A stretch of 64,000 nt of DNA from Niebla homalea (lineage: Eukaryota > Ascomycota > Lecanoromycetes > Lecanorales > Ramalinaceae), in contig JAHGAU010000035.1 of assembly GCA_019925105.1 (NCBI GenBank), forward strand, positions 186,001-250,000, given 5' to 3'. The notes beneath the pieces were generated by a model that searched no databases, was not told the DNA's origin, and was given only the letters and a program-made list of their open reading frames with translations. The position numbers and the translations under genes were made by a program. Of the stretch, positions 1 through 8,964 are shown one piece after another (within the stretch, counting starts at the first letter, position 1; every line of letters begins with the position of its first letter).

Positions 1-445
1 GAGATGATGGGCGTTATGCCTAGCTCCATGAGGGTGCCCCGATTGGAGGCAAGCATCATTCTCAGCCAATAGAGGGGATCTGAAGAATCAGAGGAGACAA
101 TGCCGTACAGGGGCATTTGGGACATGACGAGGAAGATGAGGAGTGTAAGACCCGTCCACATTGCCTTTTGTTGGAAGCTGAAGCGTTCTGATTAGCACAT
201 GATCATGGACACAGTAGCTGCTGTAGACGTACGGAGATTTGGTTTCAGGAGCGGCGACCTCAGGGAGAAAGGGTGCGAATGGTTTTATTCTAGCATATTG
301 TGAGCTTGAGCTTCTTCCCGGGTTGGTTCTCTTTCTCTAGGGGATAGACTGAGCACGTACAGATCCAAAAAGCGTACTGCACACAATTAGTATTTGGAAA
401 TGTATAGCTGCAGAGCAGGCGAAGGAGCAACTCACGACCACTCAT
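1..445 (-). CDS. SEC61: Sec61 translocon alpha subunit, 5' part (runs off window)
   Basis: Pore-forming subunit of the ER protein-conducting channel. Exons read on the minus strand are 445..436, 376..361, 289..233 and 177..1; the frame is kept through all three introns (59, 71 and 55 bp). The product starts [20 protein letters not shown], continues through the first membrane segment ([12 protein letters not shown]) and reaches the conserved [10 protein letters not shown] and [12 protein letters not shown] stretches. These match the N-terminus of eukaryotic Sec61 alpha almost residue for residue. About 86 residues lie in the window; the remainder (family length about 475) is beyond base 1. The first two coding exons are only 10 and 16 nt, which explains why no long open frame marks this gene. 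It is transcribed divergently from the nitronate monooxygenase gene. Identity is certain; splice sites are inferred from frame and consensus. Confidence 0.93.
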
Positions 446-927
446 CTTGAAGGTATGGCCGCACCGCGGGCTTCAATGCTGGAAGAAAGTGGAAGGAATG
501 ACAGTGGGTAAGAAACCTTTCTCAGCTCTTCAGATCGCAAAAGACGTTTGTTGTCCTCACGCCCAGGTAACAAGAATATCACCAGGTCATGCTATTCAAT
601 GCAGCATCACAAAAATATTCAGGACACAGTTGCTGGAACACGCTAGCGAGACGGGAGCCAGTGATACAGGCTAGCAAGGGAGTGGCCATAACAATGGCGA
701 CTTTTCGGTCATCTCGCCCAAAGGGGAAATATGTAAACTTGCCGAGGTCTGCCAGTTCCTCGGTCTTAGACTTCGCTCAGCGCTTCATGGAGCATCTCAA
801 GATGAGCTGAAGAAACCTTGCCATCTTTCCTGTCATCCTCCTCCACCCCTCCATCCCGCTCAGATCGCGAACGACGACCTTGTCCTTTACCATCCCCCAA
901 CCTCCTCGCAAGGACCGCCCAACCACC
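446..927. promoter_or_regulatory. Divergent intergenic region SEC61 / nitronate monooxygenase
   Basis: These 482 bp separate two divergently transcribed genes and must hold both promoters. Short open frames here have no recognisable homology or codon pattern. I see no TATA box or repeat that I would call. Confidence 0.4.
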
Positions 928-2001
928 ATGCCATTCACCACCCGCCTCACCACCACCCTCAACATCCGCGTCCCCATCATCCAAGGCGGCATGCAATGGA
1001 TCGGCCTCTCCCCCCTCGCCTCCGCCGTCTCGAACGCAGGCGGCCTCGGCATCCTCACCGCCCTCACCCAACCATCCCCCTCCCACCTCGCCGACGAGAT
1101 CCGCAAGACCCGCGCACTGACCCCCCACCCCTTCGGCGTCAACCTCACCCTCCTCCCGGCGCTGAACCCCCCGGACTACATGGCCTACGCCCGCGCCATC
1201 ATCGACAGCGGCGTCCGCATCGTCGAAACCGCGGGCAACAGCCCGGGCCCCGTGATCGCCCTGCTCAAGGCCGCCGGCTGCCTCGTCATCCACAAGTGCA
1301 CCACGATCCGGCACGCCCGCGCGGCCGTGAAGCTCGGTGTCGATTTTCTGTCCATCGACGGCTTCGAGTGCGCGGGCCACGTGGGCGAGTCGGACATCAC
1401 GAATTTCATCCTGCTGGGGAGGGCGCGGCAGGTGTTGGGGGACACGCCGTTCGTGGCGAGTGGGGGTTTTGCGGATGGGGAGGGGTTGGCGGCGGCGTTG
1501 GCGTTGGGGGCCGAGGGGATTAATATGGGGACGAGGTTCATGTGTACCATCGAAGCGCCGATTCATGTGAATGTCAAGGAGGCGATTGTGCAGGCTGGGG
1601 AAGGGGATACAGAGTTGGTGTTGAGGAGTTTCAGGAATACGATGAGGCTGTACGGGAACAAGGTGGCCAAGCAGGCCGTGGGGATTGAGAGGGACAAGGG
1701 GAAAGAAGTGGTGTTTGAGGATGTGAGGGAATTGGTTAGTGGGGTGAGAGGACGGAGGGTGTTTGAGAGCGGGGATGTGGAGGAGGGGGTGTGGACGGCG
1801 GGCCAGGTCATTGGCCTCATTCATGATGTGCCGAGTTGTGCGGAACTGGTGGGGAGGATCGAGAGGGAGGCGGAGGAGGCCGTGAGGAGGGTAGGGAGGT
1901 TGATGGTGAGGGAAGGAGATCGGGAGGGAAACCCGCAGGTTGGGGATGATGTCAATAATCCGCAGGCGGAGGTTTGGGCAATTGGGCAGTCCAAATTATG
2001 A
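928..2001 (+). CDS. Nitronate monooxygenase-like flavoprotein with C-terminal SKL
   Basis: FMN enzyme of the nitronate monooxygenase / 2-nitropropane dioxygenase family (TIM barrel), which oxidises nitronates. The start is ATG at 928 in ACCACCATG context; it precedes the family opening VPIIQGGMQW. An upstream in-frame ATG at 880 would add a non-conserved leader. The 357-residue product carries the glycine-rich SNAGGLGILTAL segment, GFECAGHVGE with the expected active-site histidine near residue 151, VASGGFADGEG (phosphate binding) and GINMGTRFMCT. It is a single exon. The protein ends in SKL, a canonical type 1 peroxisomal targeting signal, so peroxisomal import is likely (inference). Base composition changes sharply inside the gene near 1410, from C-rich to G-rich. 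It converges on the RdRP gene, with 208 bp between the stops. Confidence 0.92.
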   Translation: MPFTTRLTTTLNIRVPIIQGGMQWIGLSPLASAVSNAGGLGILTALTQPSPSHLADEIRKTRALTPHPFGVNLTLLPALNPPDYMAYARAIIDSGVRIVETAGNSPGPVIALLKAAGCLVIHKCTTIRHARAAVKLGVDFLSIDGFECAGHVGESDITNFILLGRARQVLGDTPFVASGGFADGEGLAAALALGAEGINMGTRFMCTIEAPIHVNVKEAIVQAGEGDTELVLRSFRNTMRLYGNKVAKQAVGIERDKGKEVVFEDVRELVSGVRGRRVFESGDVEEGVWTAGQVIGLIHDVPSCAELVGRIEREAEEAVRRVGRLMVREGDREGNPQVGDDVNNPQAEVWAIGQSKL

Positions 2002-2209
2002 TAGATGAGATATGATGCTAGCTCATGAGTTGAAGACTTGTATGATCTCCAAGACTGGACTCATCGATACGAATTGCATACGAAAGGAACCGTTGAAGAT
2101 GACATTGAATCCTGGACGCCTCGCTCATATGTGTTAGTACAACACATTACCTTCAGATCCAATCCGTCCGTCATAGCCCCAGCGCCGTGCTCTGCATAAG
2201 AGGGACCGC

Positions 2210-5200
2210 TCAAAGATCATCCATCCAAGCCATACTTCCAAACTCATCATTTTCATCATCACCATCACCATCACCATCATCATCCCCATGCTCCTCCATT
2301 GGTTCCCTCTTTCGTACCTTGTCGACATACTTCGAGTCGATCTTCAACGCCGCAAAAATTTCATCACACACGACTCGATATGTCCCCCGCCCTTTTGACG
2401 TTGCTTTTATTTCACCAAGTTCTATGCCGGCGGTATACCATGCGACGTTTCCTCGCCACTTGGAAAAAAGGACCGAAGCTTTCAGCAGATCCCAGTAAGA
2501 GGATTCGTTGGCCTTGTGCTTGCGTTGCCATTCACCTATTCGGTCAGATATCACCAAGGTAGATCCTGTAGACCCAGTAGAGCTGATCCTTGGTGCTATG
2601 TCGAGGAATTTGGTGCGACAATTCTCGCACACTGCCGCAAAGCTCATGGAGTCGGGCGCTGATTTCCTATTGCGTTGTCGGAGCGGGTTCTCCTCGTCAC
2701 GTCTGTTACCAGTCATGGCAGCCCAATCGTTTCCAATGACCTCTAGGTCAGACTCGAGATTGTTCAGTACAGATGTCAAAGCTGGATCATGCTTCGCAGC
2801 TGCATACTCGTCATTCCGCAGCTTCACCAAGGCAGGGTCTTTCTGCGGTACATCTTTCAGTCGGTCGGAAAAGTCTTTGAGCGCCTTTTCTCGGACCGTC
2901 CTGGCAACTTCAAAGACAAGCCGGTCAATGAGGTGTTTGGTTGGTTTTTGACCTTTGGGGTCTTTGTACGCAGGCTTTTGCAGTCTTCCCACAGAAGGCA
3001 GACTCTTGCTATGGAGGTATGCAGTCCACTTGCTCTCGTCGAAGATAAAACCTCCCTTGGCACTGTCTACCAACAGGCCCAGTAAACCTGCTATCTCCAT
3101 TGCAGCTGGGTGGTCGAGAGGTTTGCCCATTCTGGAGTAGCAGTAGGCTTCGTGATAATTTGTGCAAGAACCTAGAAGACTGTACTGTAAATTAAAGTCA
3201 AAGCCATGACGAGTGAACGCGGAAGTCAATCCCACTCCTTTGTCCTCCAGGAAATCAGAGACTTTGGCTGTGTCTTTTGAAATTCCATAGGTCTCTATGG
3301 GGGGCGCTTCGAATAATGGTGCATTTTGGAAGGGTTTGACGATCCGATCATCCCAGCACACCCATGCCTTGTCCCCATCATAATCGCCACCAGACAGCTT
3401 ACTGGCCAACGATAGAGGGCCTTTTGAGGGGAACACAATTGCATTACGATAGATGCGTAACTCGGGCTTGAATACCGCCCGAACCTTCTGCACATCAGAA
3501 GGTAAGTGAGCGGGCAAACGTGCCACAAGTACGTCGATTCCATGTAACATCGTCTCGTCAAAGCCCGACTTCGAATCTTGGAATGCATGACTGAAGCTCA
3601 GCTGAACCTCGTCTTCTTCCAGTACCGCTAGTGGATCAGCCAACATGTAGGCATTTGTCGATTGACCAACGGTGACGTCCATTTTTTCTTCAAGTCGTAG
3701 GCAGTATGCCTTGATCGCGTCGAATAACAGATCTGCCAGAAATTTGCATGTCTTGGTCTCAAAGCCATGCTCGAGGAACCAATTTATCTTTTCAGCGTTT
3801 GAGGCTGGTAGCCCACCTTGCATTTCAATGCCACCCACGGTAAATCTTTGCTTAGAGACGGAATTGTTCTGCTGGTTCCACAGCGCAAGCCTAAGTGTAG
3901 ATTCCATAACCACCTGAAGCTCCCCTACTCTCGTGGTAAGGTCTTCCTCTAGAATGTGAATGAACACATCAGGCGGAACACCGCAGTTCTCCAAGATGAT
4001 CATCAATTGAAAGCTCAATGAGCTAGACTGTAATCCCTTTACATAGTCGTGTACTTCGAATGTTGTACGATTTTCCCGCGGGGCATACGCATCCCCCGGA
4101 TGACCTTCAAACTTGAGCTGTGAGTCCGCGATCTCGATCCAAAACCTGCGACCAGTAGCTTGTGGCTTTTCCTCCAGAACATCCACCATCCACATTCCTT
4201 TGGCTCCTGCGAAGCGTCCCTGAAAAGCGCAAGGGACTGAGTCAAGATCCAGCTTGTCAGCAATGGCGCGAGCAGCGTTCCTTGAAATTCGTGCACAGCC
4301 GTCATTCATCACAGCTGATTCAGGCTGTTCTCCTTTTCCATGACTCGTTCGTCCAGGTTTCAGCCTCCTCACACATGGACTGTGCGCCCGTGCATCGCGA
4401 GTCCGATGAATCTCATTTGGGTTAAACACCACGGTTGGAATTGTCTTGCTGACACCGAGTTGGAGTCTGGCGAAAAACTTCAAAGCAGATTGATTTCGGT
4501 TGATCTTGGCTGGCATGAACCATTCCATTAGCTGCTGCACGGTCACTCTTTTATGATTCAAAGTACTAGCGCGTGGATCTGTTTCGCCCACTTGCTCTCC
4601 AGATCTGAAGCCTGGTCCATCCTCAGCAAACATATGGATGCGAAAGCGATCGTTCGCTGGTGACTGTGGGTCTGAGCGCGAGCCTCGTTTGGGAGCAAGT
4701 TTGGGCAAAAAAGCTCGCCAGCTCCTGCCTAAAAATTGATGGGATGTCTCGGTCAACCACGTTATCAGAGCTTGCCGTGTCGCTGCGGGATCCGACCGCA
4801 GTCTTTGTGGCAAGTCGCTGCTGGACAGGCCGGGAAAGCTTAGAACGCAAAAACGATCATTACCAAACTCTCGGCCAAGCCGGTATGTGCGCTCTATTCT
4901 CAGAGGGTTCAGGGTAAAGCGGAAGACGTTTGGCTTGTCCACGAAGGCTAATGCACCGCTGAGTGAGACGCCTCTGAAAGACTCAGCCCTAATCCAGGCA
5001 GCGCGACTTGAGCGTTCAGGCATGGTGCTACCCTCTGCAGCAACGATACTCGTCAATGAGCTCCAAAGATTGTCGTAATCAGTGATGTTAGTTCTCAAGA
5101 CACGCTCAAATTTGGCAGGATCCAGCTGACATGACAAAGCCACTCTGGTCACCTCATAGAGCTGTCGAAGTGAACGGCCGGAGAGAGATAGGGGAACGAC

Positions 5201-6622
5201 ATCGCCTGATTCAATATTAAAACAGACTCTTAGAAAAGCGGATAGGGTAACCAATCTTGCAGGGCATACCGAAGGGGGAATACTGAGCCAATTGCTCAAT
5301 CAAGTTCGCAGAGGTAGGTTTGCGCTCAGGACTTCCGAGCTTAGCCTTAATAAAGGATGGTCTAATGGTTGTATCGGTATCATCTGAAGTCTCGAATGAC
5401 GTATTTCTTGATAAGGAGGAGAAGGATGTATTTGGAGTCGTGATGGCCGACGATGCGCTAGTCATTGAAGAGGCCATAGAGGCCGGACCGTCAGTGGAAA
5501 AGGACCAGGCCGTGTCGTTGTTATGATAAGAAGGAAAAGTCGGCACTCGGTTGACTGAAGAAACACTCGACAATGTACTGCCTGTACTGCTATCTCGAGA
5601 GATCTTCCGCGGCGACTCTTGGCGGTCATGTTCGCGAAAACGCTTTCTTCCAAGCTGATCACTCGGCACATGAGGTTTCACCGGCACGGCAGGTTTTACA
5701 AATCTATCTCCGGAATTGATCGTTGGGGCGGAGATGCTTTTATCTCGACGCAACGGTGATCTGCGTCGCGCGGGGACACTCCGAGTAGGTGACTGGGGTG
5801 GTGTGGTAGGTGGCGTCTTGAAGACCTCCATGCCTTCAGAGCAGGGGTCGATTGATTTTGGTGTCTCTCCATGCGGCATCGACGTGTGATCGATCTTGGA
5901 GGACGTATCTTGTATAGTCACATCGTGAAAGACTCCATCAATCTGCGAATCGGGGAAGTCATCAGATAGCTGAGACGTGGACGTTGAAGGATCGCCTTCG
6001 CTTTTCGATCGGGACCATGAAGTTGGAAGCAGAGATTGTCGGTGTAGCCTGGACGGCTTTTTCTGGAGCCGGGAATCTTCAATAGCCGCTGCAGATGGTC
6101 AGAATTTCTTGGCTGGGTTTGGAGCATGCCTCACTTACCATTGGGTGTCGTGGAAGTATGCTCAGCTTTCAATTCGACCGACTCGACCAAGCTTGTCGGC
6201 ACGGTGTATGGTTGCCCACTCTTGATCTTGTCTGCCACACTTTTGAGCTTCTCATACAAGCAGGTCATTAATTGCTCTTGAGCTTCGGGTGGCAGTAACT
6301 CTTGCCTAGACAAGAAGTTGCTCGGGTGCTGGCTGGTGGGTAACAGGTTGGAGTCTGCTTTCGGCTTAAAGATCCATCGTGACTTGATGGCTCCAGCTTG
6401 GCGATCGAACTCGGCCAATGCATATGATAAGGCCGCTTTCGAACGGTAATAAAGATATTGCAGAGCTGTTTGCGCTTTATCGGCTGAGGATCGCGGATCC
6501 GCCTTCTGGGGGCTCCATGTTGGGTCTCGTTGGGTGAATGGGAGCCCCCATTTCGCTTCGAGGTCTCTCTTGATCCGCTCAATGCCATCATCCGCCTTAC
6601 TTGGGGTGATCGGTGGCGGCAT
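2210..6622 (-). CDS. Cellular RNA-dependent RNA polymerase (QDE-1-type)
   Basis: Eukaryotic RdRP of the RNA-silencing pathway, which makes double-stranded RNA from aberrant transcripts. Exons are 6622..6139, 6088..5270 and 5205..2210, with introns of 50 and 64 bp; the frame is continuous for 1432 codons, close to Neurospora QDE-1 (about 1400). The catalytic loop SGGDYDGDKAWVCWDD has its aspartates near residues 1042, 1044 and 1046. Upstream segments typical of the family include VVFNPNEIHRTRDARAH and VLVARLPAHLPSDVQKVRAV. The N-terminal third (exons 1-2) is Ser/Pro/Thr-rich and basic, so probably disordered. The C-terminus is a short acidic Asp/Gly tail encoded by a CAT/CAC-rich repeat near 2250-2285. 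The ATG at 6622 is the only in-frame ATG upstream of the conserved part of exon 1, but a further 5' exon cannot be excluded. Confidence 0.93.
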
Positions 6623-7351
6623 GGACTTCCGGAGGCATGAGACGGGACGTGGACGGGGCCTCACATATAAAAGGCGTGGAAATAGCTATGCAGAAAATTA
6701 TGGTACAGGGGAATTGGTTGAAGGCTTTTGTATCCGTGAAGGAGGTATTTCTCGTGACGATAAGAAGCAAGGCTGAAGGAGCGTGGAAGGCGATTTAGTA
6801 ACTGATTGTTGTAAGCACGAGCAAACATGAAGTGTCACAAAGCGAAGGTCGAGCCGATTGAGCACGGGTTTATTAGCGCTCCAGCCAATATTACCGCGTG
6901 CATGCAGAGGGGGATTGTTGCATTTGGACCCCCTCCTGGAGACATGACGAGGAAAATGCGATCAAAGCTGGGGAATGGCGATGCCAATAATACCTAGTAT
7001 GCCATCCCTGCTTGTCATTTCGGACTTTAGGGAGCCGGCTCGGCGCGCGTATCATTGACACGAGCAACCAATTCTGAATCGGTTAGGAACTGATTAAGAA
7101 TTGATTCGCACATGCATAGTAGAGTCTGGCGGCAAAGACTTGATATTTATGGAATTGATATGAAACTGATCTTTCAGATCTTTCAATACTTTGACTTTTT
7201 CAATATATGAAGCTAAATCTGCATACATGCCTCAGGCAGCAACAAGCAATGCCATACGCCAGATCGCCTCGCTTGTGACAATCCCTATTGATCCCTCCCT
7301 GCCGTCCCGCATTTAGTATCACAGATGACAGATGAGACCAGTTCGTGCGCA
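6623..7351. other. Intergenic, no gene seen
   Basis: About 730 bp between the RdRP start and the SGT1 stop (both minus strand). The part near 7080-7220 is AT-rich. I found no coding pattern, repeat or RNA gene. The RdRP promoter must lie at the low-coordinate end. Confidence 0.5.
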
Positions 7352-8593
7352 TCACCATGCTTTCGCTTCCATGCCGTCGGGTGGGCTAGTTTCAACTTTG
7401 CCCTTTCCGACTTCACCCCAATTCGTGCTCAGTGCGGTGCCATTGCTCTCCTGATAGCTCTTCATCATGGCACGCTTCGTGTCGTCATCTGCACCCTTGT
7501 AAAGGGTCTTGAAGAATCCATTGACAGGGTCGCCTTCTTCACCATCATATTCATCCCCCTCGTCCTCATCCCCATCTTTCTTAGGCTTCTTCTTGGTGAG
7601 ATCGTTTGCCACCTTATCCCAATTCTTGGGACCTGATTTTGATGAAGTCGGATAAGCCGGACCATTACTTTGCCCACCTCCAAGAACAGCCCGCTTAACT
7701 TCTTCGTTCCCTCCCGTGTCCTGACCGGATGTTGCTATGGGTCCCGTACCTTCCAGAGCGGACCATTTCTGTCCCGGTACCGTCTTCTTGAGCGTGAACT
7801 CTGCCTTGGTGGACATAATCTTGTGAAAGGATTGAGTAGGGTCGATGTTGGCGAAGAGAGGGTCGAGGCAGAAGTTGTAGTCGGAACCGTTGGGTAGCGG
7901 GAAAGAGACCTCTAGGGATTGCGATTTCATCTCGACGCTGGTCTTGTCCTTGGGAATGCCTTTGGCAAATAGAGACACTATGACAGTCTCATTCTGCTGA
8001 TACCATTCGTGCCGGATCTTGCTCGCAGCTGTTTGTACTCCATTGGGTTGTGAAGCAGCTGTCGCTACTGAAGGCTGTGCATTGACATTGTTTACAGTGC
8101 TGTTGGGACCGTTCGACGCTCCTTGCTTCTCAGCCTTCTTGACGGGCTTGATTTCTGGGAGCTCGACATCCGGCACCTCCTTCACAGTCAGTCTGGCGTT
8201 CTCATCGTCCTCAGCTAGCCCTTTCATCTTGCCAGCTATTTTCATCTCCCAGATAGCCAGACTCTTCTCTTTCTCATTGAGCTTCTTTACCCATGCTAAA
8301 CACTGCTTCGAGTCTGCCCATCTCTCGAGACCGAAAAGAGCTATTGCCCTCCGTAGTTGTGCTTGACCGATAAGCTCTCTCTTTCCACGTTTGGTTGCCT
8401 GTACAACAGCAAGCTCGGCATCCTTGAAGGCGAGCTCGTGATCCGGTGGTGACAGACGTGTATAGGCTGTCGAGCGTTTGATGTAATAGTCGACTGCCTG
8501 CGGATTTTGAGCAATTGCTTCCGAGTAGTCGCTGACAGCGGCTTTGAAGTCACCACTCGCAAGAGCAGCAGCTCCCTTTCGAGCTTGATCCAT
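7352..8593 (-). CDS. SGT1: SGT1 co-chaperone (TPR-CS-SGS)
   Basis: Adaptor between Hsp90 and SCF/kinetochore clients, also needed for stability of NLR proteins in other eukaryotes. It is a single exon of 413 residues, starting at an ATG followed by DQARKGAAALASGDF, a TPR helix pair. TPR repeats occupy about residues 1-110 and a charged linker follows. A CS domain (IRHEWYQQNETVIVSLFAKG to FTLKKTVPGQKWSALEG) spans about 185-280. The SGS region (YPTSSKSGPKNWDKV, GDPVNGFFKTLYKGADDDTK, MKSYQESNGTALSTNW) fills the C-terminus, preceded by an acidic Asp/Glu run. All three domains are in family order and the length is normal. It is transcribed divergently from HID1 across 371 bp. An NLR-type gene lies 8 kb away; the functional link is known for the families, but physical proximity may be chance. 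Confidence 0.96.
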   Translation of the reverse strand: MDQARKGAAALASGDFKAAVSDYSEAIAQNPQAVDYYIKRSTAYTRLSPPDHELAFKDAELAVVQATKRGKRELIGQAQLRRAIALFGLERWADSKQCLAWVKKLNEKEKSLAIWEMKIAGKMKGLAEDDENARLTVKEVPDVELPEIKPVKKAEKQGASNGPNSTVNNVNAQPSVATAASQPNGVQTAASKIRHEWYQQNETVIVSLFAKGIPKDKTSVEMKSQSLEVSFPLPNGSDYNFCLDPLFANIDPTQSFHKIMSTKAEFTLKKTVPGQKWSALEGTGPIATSGQDTGGNEEVKRAVLGGGQSNGPAYPTSSKSGPKNWDKVANDLTKKKPKKDGDEDEGDEYDGEEGDPVNGFFKTLYKGADDDTKRAMMKSYQESNGTALSTNWGEVGKGKVETSPPDGMEAKAW

Positions 8594-8964
8594 GACTTGA
8601 TTTGCTCAAAGTCTTATTCCTTCTCTTGAATGGTTTGGATGAGATATAGGAAGAAACTTGTAGATCGAGTAGACGAAGGAAATTGGAAATGGTATTTAGA
8701 AAGTGTTGTGGAGAGCAAAGTAATCCAGGGTAGCCCCTCGAACCCCATTACCCCACACCAAAGTTAGGCTCCAACGCTGGAAGATAACTCCGCTCACTTA
8801 TGTCCGTGCTACGAACATTCATACGGTTATGAGCACTCTTGTAAGCACAGCACCCAGGACATCCACCGCCGATCCTACGTTACGCAAGTGAGTGTTCTAG
8901 GTGGTAATCCGAGATATGCGTCCAAACGACCAACCCCAAAAGTACAACGTACCATGGTCTTGAC
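8594..8964. promoter_or_regulatory. Divergent intergenic region SGT1 / HID1
   Basis: 371 bp with the two divergent promoters. It contains an out-of-frame ATG at 8953 in ACCATGG context, 12 nt before the HID1 start, opening a frame that overlaps the HID1 coding sequence. Confidence 0.45.

Noticed and set aside
766..1824. 352-codon minus-strand open frame
   Set aside because: It is antisense to the nitronate monooxygenase gene, is His/Pro/Arg-rich as expected from a GC-rich shadow frame, and shows no family motif.
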